Of a stretch of 64,000 bases of DNA, positions 26,537-35,817 are shown one piece after another; the stretch's first letter is position 1; the number at the start of each line of letters is the position of its first letter. The notes beneath the pieces are model-generated. The model saw only the letters and a list, made by a program, of their open reading frames with translations, was not told the DNA's origin and did no database searches. The stretch is from Paenibacillus agilis (GTDB lineage Bacteria > Bacillota > Bacilli > Paenibacillales > Paenibacillaceae). The position numbers and the translations under genes were made by a program. Location: NCBI RefSeq assembly GCF_007786455.1, contig NZ_VNJK01000001.1, positions 2,068,074-2,132,073 of the forward strand, in the 5' to 3' direction.

Positions 26537-28787
26537 ATATTGTACGAAGCTCCTCCACCAAGATCGACTTCTTCATTAGGTACTCCACTTCTTGGAAATG
26601 GCCTGTGGATGCAGCAGATTTGAACAGGGAGCTTATGGACCTTGTTTTTTGATAGACGATATAATGGTCCTGTTCGCTTTTGCCGATTCCTCCAAGAACC
26701 AAGCCAATCTTCTCCCAATCCTCATAGAAATATTCCTGCAGAAGCGGGATTACCTTGTTTTGGAACACCTCTACTAGCTCTTCTACGCTCTGAATCCCTA
26801 TGAAAAAGGCATGTCCAATTGTATGTTCTCTGTCATATAGAACCTCTATTCGCTGATTCAATGTATGCAGCAAAACATCCAGCTGCAACTCGTCTAACGT
26901 ATTAACTAGAAGCGCGGGGGTTGGCATCATTTCTAAGAAAGCAAAGCGGCGTCGAAGGGCGGTGTCTAAAAGTGCGATGGATCGGTCAGCCGTATTCATT
27001 GTTCCTACAATATACAAGTTAGGTGGTAAAACAAATCGATCCCGGGAATATGGCAGTGTAACCATGATTTCATTGTCTTCATTCAGTCTTTTGTCAGATT
27101 CCAGCAAGGTAATAAGTTCACCGAATATTTTTGAGACATTACCGCGGTTAAATTCGTCAATGACAACCACTACTCTTTCTGCGTGCCGAAAATCGTAAGT
27201 CATACTGCTCTGCAGCGCTTCCATGACCCGATCCTTCTTTTTTTCATAGGTCCATTCCGGATTTTTAAAATCATCAACCATTGGAAGTCCAAGAAACAAC
27301 GCCTCAATGGTCGCGCGTTTAAATACACCATCAGTTGGTTCAAATCCGCCACGCCCATCAGATTTCAACCCTTCGATAAAATCCTCATAAGCATATGAAG
27401 GATGGAAAGTCGTAAAAATTAGCTGGCCCTTATTTATATATTGACGGAAAGCATCCTTCATCATCTTCCTGTTATTCAGTTCATACAATTCTTCATACCG
27501 TTCGGGGTCAAGGATTTGTAGGGATTTGTCTACTAAATGATAAGTTTTTCCTGTTCCTGGTGGACCATAAAGGATTTGATTTCGTTCTCCAAAAGGTCTA
27601 ATTAAGGATAGAGTTTCTTTGTCATAATCACTATCCGGGCGGCAATCACCGTCTTGCCTCTGTTCTTCTAGGTACTTACCGAAAATTTTGGATATAACTT
27701 CTTCTTTTTTAACAGCTACAACGGTATCGCGCATATACCCGAGGCCCTCGTATTCCATGACATCTGTATCCAGCCATTCAACAGGGAGAGTATGCCCCAG
27801 TTGAAGGTCATATTCATAGCCCGTAGCAGGATCCTCTGAAATGATCCCTATAGCACAAATTCTAAGAATTGAAGCACCCTTCTTTGCGTAAGCCGCTTTC
27901 AGTGCGACATAATCGCCCTGGCGCATGCGGAGGAAGGACTGTAGGGCTTTCTTTTCTTTGTTCTCCAATGCTTTGCTCTCGATTTGCTTATCTAAATCAC
28001 GTGTATCCAGCCCCAGGCTGTCGGATAAATCAAAGTCCAGGTAATTCGTTCCGATGACTCCTTTCTCAAGGAACGTGTGCAACTGTGTATTATCGCCCCC
28101 ATAGGTGTATCCATTCAACCAATAAGAACGTTTCTCTTCCACACCATATTGATTCCACAAAAAAGTCCCGATGGCCACTGTATCCCAATTCAAGAAGGGA
28201 TCTTGTTCGCGAAGCACCTTTAGGATTCCCGCGTTAATAAGGATAACGGACGTATCCCGTAAATTCATCTTACTGTCTAAGACCAAATCCTCTGCCAATG
28301 GAACAAGTACAGCCCTCGAATAAATATTAAAGAAGCAATTCGGTACATACATATTCAAAATCTTAAGCAGCACCATATCCCATAGCAGTCCTCCCGTTGG
28401 GATCTCCTGTAACTTTCCTTCCTTAGCTGTTCTTATGGCCGTCAGGATTTGGTCTTTCAATTTTTGAAACTCCACTTGCAAGGTGTCGCCTTCAAGTAGT
28501 GTTTTTTTGTTACGGTAACCCTTGTAATACTTGCCGTCCTTTGCATGATAAATACCGAACTTCGAGGAATTTCCCCCGCCAATTCCTGCAAGAATATTTT
28601 TGCGTTCCAGCCAATAGATGAATGTGTCCTTGGAATGAATACTCGCGTATTGTTCTACGGTCATATCGGCTAAACTCTCAATAGGAAACCGATTAACAAA
28701 TTCCTCCCGTCCTTGTATACGAGCCACAGTGTTTTCCTTAGTGGGCTTAGAACTATGACTACTCTCTATTAACTTCAACAAAGACAT
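26529..28787 (-). CDS. mcrB: McrB-like AAA+ GTPase subunit of type IV restriction system
   Basis: 752 residues. The N-terminal half (about 1-380) is a DNA-recognition region of unassigned type. The C-terminal AAA+ domain has Walker A GPPGTGKT (408-415), Walker B VVVIDEFNRG (540-549) and the McrB hallmark MNTADRSIALLDTALRRRF (597-615). It should form a GTP-driven hexamer that translocates DNA and activates McrC. The upstream 240 bp to the next gene contains no obvious gene. The element-borne McrBC could defend the host against phages with modified cytosines. Confidence 0.92.
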   Translation of the reverse strand: MSLLKLIESSHSSKPTKENTVARIQGREEFVNRFPIESLADMTVEQYASIHSKDTFIYWLERKNILAGIGGGNSSKFGIYHAKDGKYYKGYRNKKTLLEGDTLQVEFQKLKDQILTAIRTAKEGKLQEIPTGGLLWDMVLLKILNMYVPNCFFNIYSRAVLVPLAEDLVLDSKMNLRDTSVILINAGILKVLREQDPFLNWDTVAIGTFLWNQYGVEEKRSYWLNGYTYGGDNTQLHTFLEKGVIGTNYLDFDLSDSLGLDTRDLDKQIESKALENKEKKALQSFLRMRQGDYVALKAAYAKKGASILRICAIGIISEDPATGYEYDLQLGHTLPVEWLDTDVMEYEGLGYMRDTVVAVKKEEVISKIFGKYLEEQRQDGDCRPDSDYDKETLSLIRPFGERNQILYGPPGTGKTYHLVDKSLQILDPERYEELYELNNRKMMKDAFRQYINKGQLIFTTFHPSYAYEDFIEGLKSDGRGGFEPTDGVFKRATIEALFLGLPMVDDFKNPEWTYEKKKDRVMEALQSSMTYDFRHAERVVVVIDEFNRGNVSKIFGELITLLESDKRLNEDNEIMVTLPYSRDRFVLPPNLYIVGTMNTADRSIALLDTALRRRFAFLEMMPTPALLVNTLDELQLDVLLHTLNQRIEVLYDREHTIGHAFFIGIQSVEELVEVFQNKVIPLLQEYFYEDWEKIGLVLGGIGKSEQDHYIVYQKTRSISSLFKSAASTGHFQEVEYLMKKSILVEELRTIYE

Positions 28788-29029
28788 ATCCGCTCTTCTC
28801 CTTTATCGACTTTTATCTAATGATCCTACTGTAATTCGGGTGATCAGCTACAATCCGCATAAGGTTTTGACCAATGTCAACGATAGCCCTTCTTGATACT
28901 TGTCGTTGAGTTGACAAAAGTGTTATTTGCTACTGGTCATGCCGGAATGCAGCTAGTCAGGTACATCCGATTCTTACAACAGAGCTATATCATGCAATGC
29001 GGCCAACTCGTACAGGGACAACAATTAAT

Positions 29030-31057
29030 TTATAGACTTTTGTCGATTTTTTGGAATGCTTTATTTGGTACCATAATCAAATTGTACTTTCCTTCTGGAA
29101 GTTCATTAACTACTTTTCGAGTATCGCTATCCTTAACTGTGATCCCTATAATTACTTGACTGTTACTTAAATTATTTATGATACTATTGAAGAACTCTTT
29201 CATGTCACTTACGATGATACTGTGTTGTGCTGGTTCATCAAAAATTAATGTACCTGGATGATTTCCTGAATCCATCAATGATGTCTGCAATAGAGATAAA
29301 GTAAAAGCCCAAATCGCTCGAATGTTGTCACTTGCCGATGAATCAAATTTCATATCAAACCCTTCTATTGCCGGCAAATAATTTTCTTTTGAAATCTCTA
29401 CCTGATTTAAATTCTTAACACTTCTATATCCGAACTTTTTTAAGTTATCTACTAAGCATTCTTGTAAATGCTTTAATTTAACTTTATCTTTTTCAGAGTA
29501 TTTATTCTCGGGTAATGCGGCTTTCTTCTCTAGATGATCCTTCCATCTATCTGATAATTTTTCAAAGGTAACTTTATTGTTTAAATAGAAATCAATTAAT
29601 CTTTTTAGATTATTTATCTCGGATTCGATACTTAAACGTTTGTAGACAATCGCCTCTGAGAAACTATCATTAGTCTGGTATAGATCACTCCTTAATGATT
29701 TAGCCAAACTCCGCAGTTTATATAAACTCTCTTCCATATGATTAATGCTGTTTTGAATTTTATCTAAATTACTTTCATGACTTAACTTTGCAAACTTAAG
29801 CATGTCCCTCTGAGCATTTAGATGCCTTATGTTATCGTCTATATTCATAATGGGCATGTCATTCGGAAGCGGAAGTAATGTATCTGCGATTTCTTGATGG
29901 CAAGTTGGGCATAAATCTCTCGATGTATAGAGGTCTATCTCTGATCCAAGATCCCGGAGACGAGCAGCATCCTTATTGTTACTAATGTCTGTCTCAATTA
30001 TCTCGAGATTATTTTCTAATCGTCTGATACTAATGTGTTCTTTATCTAAAAGATCACTAAGTTTAACTATATCCCACTCATATTCACGTATTGTCTTCTC
30101 AGTCTCGCTAAGTTCAATTTGAAGCTCGTCAAAGTTATCAATAATTTTAGGTTTTAAAGCATTTAAATCCTCGTAATCTTTGGTTAAGTCATTGATGTAT
30201 TCACCAATGTGATCGTTATTCTTTTGAATTATTATTTTTGAATAATCTACATCAGTTAATATTTTTGGGGAAGGTGGTAGCCCAGTGATTGTGCAGGACT
30301 CCCTTTCAACTAAAAGGATTATTTCTCTTACTACTGTGGTCCAACTTTTTTTAATATTATCTTCTTCAGCTCGTAGTTGATCTTTTTTTCTATCATTATC
30401 TAGCGTATCCAAGTCTAAAATGAATTCTATTACGCGTTTCTTCGACTCTTTTATTCCAAGTATCGGCATCCCAGAAAGAATATTCGCCCAACCATGCTTT
30501 TGTTCAATAAACATCCCTGAGAATATTAGCTGGAGGTACAATTTTCTAATGGCTTCATCTGAAGCAGGTACCATAGGTAATTCAATATGTAAGAATGTTT
30601 CCAAAAAATTATGGAACCCCTTTTTATTGGTAGCAGCGTTAGGCATATGAACATACATATCATCCAACAGTGTATCCTGGCGGTGAATATTCTCCATGTC
30701 TGAGTAGTAGACACTAATCAATCTGTTATCCCTATTTTCTATTTTAGCTGCTCTGAAAATAGTAATAACTTCTATACCATTAAAGATCTCCAAATATGCC
30801 CCCGACTCAAGTACTGGCCAGACATTCTCGCCTTCTTCTATAACTGATTTAAAAGCTGCAGTTAGTACTTTTTCGCCACGCCCACCAATAATCTCCTCAA
30901 ATCCTAAGCAATAATAAATCATTGCAATGATCGAACTTTTACCACGAGTATTATCATCGCTAGCAATAAGATTTAGTCCAGAAAAGAACCTTTCGTCAAA
31001 ACCAAAAATCTTTTCTTTTGCCTTTATTTCAATTCTTAATCTATTTATCTTCAACAT
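29030..31057 (-). CDS. SMC/Rad50-like ATPase of an ABC three-component type system
   Basis: 675 residues. Walker A is a variant, ASDDNTRGKSSI near 32-43; a long coiled coil (about 215-500) is broken by a zinc-hook-like CPTCHQ at 383-388; the C-terminal part has a signature-like SSASDNIRAIWAF (about 573-585) and Walker B TLIFDEPAQ (603-611). This is the plan of Rad50-like ATPases in the ABC-3C defence systems defined by comparative genomics. It overlaps the upstream wHTH gene by 17 bp and is the last of four coupled genes with a Mrr-like nuclease. The likely role is DNA-end or invader sensing that triggers the nuclease. Confidence 0.82.
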   Translation of the reverse strand: MLKINRLRIEIKAKEKIFGFDERFFSGLNLIASDDNTRGKSSIIAMIYYCLGFEEIIGGRGEKVLTAAFKSVIEEGENVWPVLESGAYLEIFNGIEVITIFRAAKIENRDNRLISVYYSDMENIHRQDTLLDDMYVHMPNAATNKKGFHNFLETFLHIELPMVPASDEAIRKLYLQLIFSGMFIEQKHGWANILSGMPILGIKESKKRVIEFILDLDTLDNDRKKDQLRAEEDNIKKSWTTVVREIILLVERESCTITGLPPSPKILTDVDYSKIIIQKNNDHIGEYINDLTKDYEDLNALKPKIIDNFDELQIELSETEKTIREYEWDIVKLSDLLDKEHISIRRLENNLEIIETDISNNKDAARLRDLGSEIDLYTSRDLCPTCHQEIADTLLPLPNDMPIMNIDDNIRHLNAQRDMLKFAKLSHESNLDKIQNSINHMEESLYKLRSLAKSLRSDLYQTNDSFSEAIVYKRLSIESEINNLKRLIDFYLNNKVTFEKLSDRWKDHLEKKAALPENKYSEKDKVKLKHLQECLVDNLKKFGYRSVKNLNQVEISKENYLPAIEGFDMKFDSSASDNIRAIWAFTLSLLQTSLMDSGNHPGTLIFDEPAQHSIIVSDMKEFFNSIINNLSNSQVIIGITVKDSDTRKVVNELPEGKYNLIMVPNKAFQKIDKSL

Positions 31058-31526
31058 TGGTGTACCTCCAGAATGTTGTGAGCTCTTTTATTCTTTCTTC
31101 TGTTAGTTTATTGGACAGCAAAAATAAATATTTCTTTTCAGAAATCAAAAGGCTTGAATCCTTCATAATTACCTTAGTGAATTCCTTTCCCTTCTTTGTA
31201 AGGCGAAACAAACCATTCTTCTGTTGATTGAACAACCCCTCAGCAATTGCGTATTTTATTGCACGGTTTACCGCAGGATCAAATCTTACTACTGAATAGT
31301 TATTTGAGCTATTATTTACAAAGTCCCACAGCTTTCCCCTATCACTCGTCGTACTCAAAGCAGTTGATACCATTTGCAATTTCATTAATGAACATCCACC
31401 GCGTGCGTTTAATTCCAAAATAAGACTAAGCTTAGCTAGCTTATAGCTAATACGGTAATTAAATGGAACAGCATCAGGCTTAGCATCAAAAATAATCTCT
31501 TCAGAGAGTACATAATTTTCGTCCAC
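31041..31526 (-). CDS. Middle component (winged-helix-like) of the ABC-type system
   Basis: 161 residues. The body is predicted helical with a winged-helix look: LAKLSLILELNARGGCSLMKLQMVS, then AIKYAIAEGLFNQQKNGLFRLTKKGKEF, which resembles the small middle components that link ATPase and effector in ABC-3C systems. It starts 4 bp after the nuclease stop and overlaps the ATPase start, so all are coupled. The family assignment rests on size, position and fold impression rather than a diagnostic motif. Confidence 0.7.
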   Translation of the reverse strand: MDENYVLSEEIIFDAKPDAVPFNYRISYKLAKLSLILELNARGGCSLMKLQMVSTALSTTSDRGKLWDFVNNSSNNYSVVRFDPAVNRAIKYAIAEGLFNQQKNGLFRLTKKGKEFTKVIMKDSSLLISEKKYLFLLSNKLTEERIKELTTFWRYTNVEDK

Positions 31527-31530
31527 ATTC

Positions 31531-32484
31531 TCACCTACCTTTGAATTGCATGGAGCAGTCAGCTAACCAGCCGCTTATTAGGTCCAACTTTAATTCCATG
31601 ATTGAAGCTGCATTGAGATATTTAAATTGCTGCTCAAGCGTTTTCTGAAAATCATTAAGAATGTCGTTGAACACCTTTGAATTCATTGAACTGTCTAAAT
31701 TCAGTCTAGTTGTCATTTTTACTTGTTTTTTATAAGACTGCTCTAGCATATGTATATCTTCAAAAACTTCCGGATATCCCTCACGAAGAACTCTAAGAAT
31801 CTCTAGTCCTTTAATGTACGCTTCAATATACATACTCACTAGGTCATTAAAATCTTCATCCGATTCATCAACTTCTCCCATTACAGCCTTAACTTTTCTT
31901 TTAATGTTTGCAGCCTTTTCCGAATCACATTTGGACCAATCAGGTTTGTTCACATGATATATCGCAAAATTCAACTTAACATCTGTGATTGTAGTTCTAA
32001 TAATCCGAGTAATTTCAACCTTGAAATCTTCAGCTGTCTTAATTAAGATAGCAAAACTGTCATCAATATAATCATAATCTTTTGGGTTGTTTTTCTTCAT
32101 AGCAAGTACTTCTTTTCTTTTTGTCTCCGCATGTGCCACTATCCTTGAATCTTTATATTTCGGAATAACAAAGTGCCACTCCTTAATATTCAGTACTCCT
32201 AGATCTTTTAAGCGCTTTGCATATTGCAAAGCGACTAATTTATTAATATCCTTTGTCATTTTGTCTCTTAGATGATTATATAATTCATCATCTGAATACT
32301 CCCGTTCTGGACAATAGCATTGATAAACCCTTCCAGTTCGAGTAAACCCTTCAATCCCGCCATCTCCACCATGAACTGCTGGGATATCAGTAAAATGTTC
32401 CTCATGATACTTCATTCTGAAACATGATTTGCACAGTTCTTCCCATGCGTCACCAGTTAAGTAGCTATCAATAAAATCTAACAT
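31531..32484 (-). CDS. Mrr-like restriction-endonuclease effector
   Basis: 317 residues. Near the N-terminus GDAWEELCKSCFRMKY leads into HGGDGGIEGFTRTGRVYQCYCPE, which has the spacing of the Mrr-type nuclease core (DGGIDG...QxK), with Asp in GDGGI and a Gln in YQCY; the usual last Lys is replaced, here Q-C-Y. The remaining 250 residues are helical and basic. It is probably the effector of the four-gene ABC-type system, cutting nucleic acid on activation. ATG shares one base with the preceding stop (TAATG). The nuclease assignment is reasonable but the missing Lys leaves activity open. Confidence 0.72.
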   Translation of the reverse strand: MLDFIDSYLTGDAWEELCKSCFRMKYHEEHFTDIPAVHGGDGGIEGFTRTGRVYQCYCPEREYSDDELYNHLRDKMTKDINKLVALQYAKRLKDLGVLNIKEWHFVIPKYKDSRIVAHAETKRKEVLAMKKNNPKDYDYIDDSFAILIKTAEDFKVEITRIIRTTITDVKLNFAIYHVNKPDWSKCDSEKAANIKRKVKAVMGEVDESDEDFNDLVSMYIEAYIKGLEILRVLREGYPEVFEDIHMLEQSYKKQVKMTTRLNLDSSMNSKVFNDILNDFQKTLEQQFKYLNAASIMELKLDLISGWLADCSMQFKGR

Positions 32485-32696
32485 TAAGGCACCTCGCCCA
32501 ATATTGAAATAGAAATCGAACTGCTAGAATCAGGTTGGTATTGTAAGGCGGATAGGTCCACCATAAAAATCGAGGAAGACGTGTTATATTTAACTTTCGC
32601 CAAATGAAATAGCTCATAAGTTTTTAGAATTACAACTTCCTCATTACCGAAAAATATTCGATCGTTACCCCGAGGGGATACAGCATTAATATTCAT
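32484..32696 (-). CDS. Small first gene of the ABC-type operon
   Basis: 70 residues, beginning MNINAVSPRGNDRIFFGNEEVVILKTYELF and ending in a Ser-rich strand (SSSSISISILGEVP). ATG 32696 has GGAGG 7 nt upstream. Its stop overlaps the nuclease start, so it belongs to the operon. I do not recognise the family. It could be a small middle component, an inhibitor or an adaptor. Confidence 0.72.
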   Translation of the reverse strand: MNINAVSPRGNDRIFFGNEEVVILKTYELFHLAKVKYNTSSSIFMVDLSALQYQPDSSSSISISILGEVP

Positions 32697-32750
32697 AATT
32701 AATCCTCCTCTGAAATACATTTTGGGTAAACGAAATTCGTTGAGATCAAT

Positions 32751-32765
32751 TTCCCATATGGGGAA
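32751..32765. promoter_or_regulatory. Operator candidate upstream of ABC-type operon
   Basis: TTCCCATATGGGGAA is a near-perfect palindrome (TTCCC/GGGAA) 55 bp upstream of the first gene. Confidence 0.35.
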
Positions 32766-32888
32766 TTTTTACTCAGACTTATTACCTATTTTAATTGCAT
32801 ATGCTAATAAACGAAACCTAAAAATGACAAAAAGTTTGTGTACTTTTTGACTTGAGGGATTTTAATATGGTGTGCTAGAGCTAAAAAC

Positions 32889-33358
32889 AAAGAAGCCCAT
32901 GAATGGATTCGTGTAAAATGGAAGTCATTACAACATACCATTTCTACACGAGAACCCAACATGAGCTTATCCAGAACTTAATTTAATTGAAACGAGGACG
33001 ACTAGAGACCTTGCACCGGTTCGGCTGCTCAAAGAGAGCCATTGTACGTAGACTCGAACGTCACTAATCGACTATGCATCGAAAATAAAGCTATTGAATG
33101 AGTCATTAAAAGAAGCAGCAGCGGACCAATTTTGTACCACTTACCGTCTTGGTTAAAACTCGCTTCAACGTATAATTCTCAGCCTTAAGGAAAGCAACGT
33201 CTTCAATTAATCTCCGCACAATTTCTTATACGGATTAACATCTCCAAATATTTTTGTAATTTCGATATCTCTTGTGCAATCACGACGCTTTTTCACCAAA
33301 ATTCAGCTCCTCCCGACAAACTTCATAATTTTACACATGTATGAAATTTGGGCTTCCT
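32889..33358 (+). pseudogene. IS30-like insertion-sequence relic
   Basis: Plus-strand translation gives LIQNLI, stop, LKRGRLETLHRFGCSKRAI, then VRRLERH and a stop, which matches the N-terminal helix-turn-helix of IS30-family transposases. Imperfect terminal repeats (GAAGCCCA...GTGTAAAAT at 32889 and its complement ending at 33358) bound about 470 bp. On the minus strand, RRLIEDVAFLKAENYTLKRVL resembles a leucine-zipper piece of another transposase. The element is dead. It separates the ABC-type operon from the next cargo genes. Confidence 0.65.
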
Positions 33359-33402
33359 ATACGGCTAAGGAACAAATGTATTTTTTCATATAATGGGGGA
33401 AT

Positions 33403-33431
33403 AAAAAAACACTAACATGAAGTTAGTGTTA
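33403..33431 (-). terminator. Terminator of 2-TM gene
   Basis: On the minus strand AACACTAAC/GTTAGTGTT followed by TTTTTTT. It overlaps the stop codon of the gene. A near copy lies at 34143-34171. Confidence 0.8.
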
Positions 33432-34067
33432 ATCATTGCGCTTATCCATAGTAATTCGGTCAGATACGAGGCTATAGATGAATTTCTGGCTATGTGCTGC
33501 GTTTAAAATATTATAATAGCTAACTCTTAAATTAATTACAATCGCGTTCTGCGCTATATTTGCTTTCTCCGCTTCTTCGATTGCATATAATAAAATTTCC
33601 TTCCAATTACGCTCGAAACTCAGCATGCTTTTATCATAAATAGATAAATTAAATTCTTTTGTTTCACCAGCCTTTAGACTAACTATAGTATCAGTTGTAA
33701 AGAAGTAATCATTTAACATAAAGGCACCTAAATCCACATATAATGCAGTTCCATTACCAACATTCGTGGCTCTAAATATAAAATGCTTTTCCTCATCTTT
33801 AGAAACTTCTAGTGCTATCAATGGTCGAATACTTAACTCATGATCCTGCCTCTGTAGTTCTAATGTTTTTGCTTGAAGCATGAATGTGTATATAACACCT
33901 GATAAAGCAAGCCCTGAAAATAGCGTATTTATTATTGCGAAAGAATCTCCAAAGGTTCCCGTCTTATCCCATTCATCAAACCCCAAATACAAGAACAAGA
34001 TAAAAATAATATAAATACCAATAATTCCAAATAAAATAAGTGCGGCTATCTTCATTGAATTTTTCAT
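33429..34067 (-). CDS. Two-TM protein of defence-island type
   Basis: 212 residues. Two N-terminal membrane helices (about 5-27 and 40-60) are followed by a short heptad-like linker (FMLQAKTLELQRQDHELS) and a beta-rich soluble domain of about 130 residues. The second helix region TFGDSFAIINTLFSGLALSGVIYTF plus the LQ-rich linker is a pattern I associate with small membrane proteins found in bacterial defence loci, with no known activity. ATG 34067 has GGGGAG just upstream. It is flanked by two nearly identical terminators. Whether it acts with the neighbours as a membrane effector is not known. Confidence 0.7.
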   Translation of the reverse strand: MKNSMKIAALILFGIIGIYIIFILFLYLGFDEWDKTGTFGDSFAIINTLFSGLALSGVIYTFMLQAKTLELQRQDHELSIRPLIALEVSKDEEKHFIFRATNVGNGTALYVDLGAFMLNDYFFTTDTIVSLKAGETKEFNLSIYDKSMLSFERNWKEILLYAIEEAEKANIAQNAIVINLRVSYYNILNAAHSQKFIYSLVSDRITMDKRND

Positions 34068-34142
34068 GTCTCTCCCCCTTAAAAGAAAGAAATTCGACAA
34101 AAAAATTGTGTAACCCTTCTATCCGTACAATTCAAGAGGATA

Positions 34143-34171
34143 AAAAACACTAACCATAGGTTAGTGTTAAT
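34143..34171 (-). terminator. Duplicate of the terminator at 33403
   Basis: AACACTAAC-CATAG-GTTAGTGTT with an A run on the plus strand, i.e. T run for leftward messages. It differs from 33403-33431 only in the loop. Confidence 0.7.
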
Positions 34172-34486
34172 ATAATCATGATTCAACTAATTTTTATGAC
34201 TCCAACAGTTTGAATTTCTCCTACAACGAATAAAGCTACTGTTAACACATTTTCTTAAATACTCTATCAGATGCCATGCTTCATTGAAGTAAACGACTAT
34301 TTAATTCGACTAGTGCCCAGAGGTATCGTGGCCACTTTCCTAATGAGATTTTCGTATCTTGTAAAACAAAGTTCAGTAAAGTCAATGATTTACTTACATT
34401 GTTACTGTTTCTCTCAGCCAACTTTGTTGTATAAATCTTCGAATGGATTGGGAGATAATACTGTTCCATGCTCCAAGCTCTATTTT
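34172..34486 (-). other. Gap with a possible 62-codon remnant
   Basis: A minus-strand frame (34281-34469) reads MEQYYLPIHSKIYTTKLAERN... and ends KWPRYLWALVELNSRLLQ. It has no good ribosome site and I do not recognise it; it may be a fragment of a larger lost gene. Confidence 0.25.
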
Positions 34487-35638
34487 CTAATTAAGATGAC
34501 CAATTACCGTTTCGTACATAGAAATTATCTTATCAATCATAATGTCATAAATTACTTCATTTTCCCTACATTGTTCATCCAATCCGATACGCTTACATAC
34601 AGAACTTAACTTTTCTTCTCGACTTTCAACGGAGGTTAAATGAGCATAAACGATTCGCAAATCATTTAGAACAAACAGTGGAAGCAAGAGTTTGTCTACA
34701 GTATCTTCCGATAGTTGTAGAAATTGAATTAACCAACAACGAAAAAGCTTCATTCCTCTTAGCTCCGCTAAATCCTTTTTCCCTAGATTCGAGTTTTCTA
34801 TGATAAAGGTTTTGATTCCCTTCACATTTAGTGATTCAACAAGGACCTTATTGATATCTTCAAAAGTATCTCCAACCTCTTTGTCAGTAAAGTATATAGG
34901 CTTACTAATCCTTCTAGTGATAATTTCAGCTTCTTCATCCAGCATAAACAAATTAAAGCCATATACCTGAATAATTAATTGAGATAATACTTTCCTCAAT
35001 GAATTTACCTGGTTGAGCTTTGAAGGTTCTGCCCAAACACCTTCAAATTGACCCTCATAAAATTCAGAACCAACATCGTGATCAGAAGAGATGTTTTTGG
35101 ATCTCAAGTAATACTGCTCTTCTTCAGGCAATTTTATAATGTCCGTTAACCACATTATTACTTTACCGTTTCTATTTATTCCGAAAGGAATAACAAACTC
35201 CTCAGTTGATATCTGGCCGTATGTTTCAGCACCTAGATGTACAGTGTATTGTGGATTATGCATGTAATTAATCAATACGTCAAGTGAGAAGAATACCGGC
35301 GTAAAATCACCAAGGCTTCCAATGCTCAAGGCAGGAATAAAAAGGAAGTCAGATCTTGAAAATTTGTAATCCACGCACCCTTTTGGATATTCCAACTTCT
35401 CAAAGAGCTCTTTACTATGACCCTTAAGCTGAAAGACTCTCCGACCTGAGTCTTTATTTTCTGAGATAAACTTTTGAATCTGGTTATAGGTATAATCAGG
35501 AAGATCAATGTTTCCACATGAAGGACAAATAAGGAGTGGACACAAGTCGAACGCAATGGCTATCTCATCTTGCTCATATACATATCGCTCAAAATTTAAG
35601 ACCTTCCAATCTCCACACTTACAACGTAACTTTACCAT
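34487..35638 (-). CDS. Zinc-ribbon protein with HEPN-like C-terminus
   Basis: 383 residues. N-terminal CKC and LICPSCG make a zinc ribbon (about residues 4-40). The middle has IPALSIGSLGDFTPVFFS, YGQIS, FGINRNG and YLRSKNISSDHDVGSEFYEGQ, a recognisable but uncharacterised type. The C-terminal helical part has LNDLRIVYAHL, an Rx4H motif as in HEPN ribonucleases, followed by more helices. This fits an abortive-infection type RNase sensor, but only by motif. ATG 35638 is used; TTG five codons earlier is possible. It is alone, in the minus-strand cargo series. Confidence 0.65.
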   Translation of the reverse strand: MVKLRCKCGDWKVLNFERYVYEQDEIAIAFDLCPLLICPSCGNIDLPDYTYNQIQKFISENKDSGRRVFQLKGHSKELFEKLEYPKGCVDYKFSRSDFLFIPALSIGSLGDFTPVFFSLDVLINYMHNPQYTVHLGAETYGQISTEEFVIPFGINRNGKVIMWLTDIIKLPEEEQYYLRSKNISSDHDVGSEFYEGQFEGVWAEPSKLNQVNSLRKVLSQLIIQVYGFNLFMLDEEAEIITRRISKPIYFTDKEVGDTFEDINKVLVESLNVKGIKTFIIENSNLGKKDLAELRGMKLFRCWLIQFLQLSEDTVDKLLLPLFVLNDLRIVYAHLTSVESREEKLSSVCKRIGLDEQCRENEVIYDIMIDKIISMYETVIGHLN

Positions 35639-35817
35639 GCAACACCATCCCAAAATTAAATAAAAAATAAGTACTTTTAGTTCTCTTAGCTTATGGAACC
35701 TTAGTTTTCATGTCTAGTAAAATCAATAACTAAGTTTGTAAGACAATAGCAATAGTAACACTTAATACCGCTAAACTAACTGTGGGATTTATAAATATCT
35801 GGAAAATGTATTGATTG

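Noticed and set aside
28893-29159. Plus-strand frame between mcrB and the ATPase gene
   Set aside because: TTG start without ribosome site; its second half is antisense to the ATPase gene. A mobile-element remnant is possible but not recognisable.
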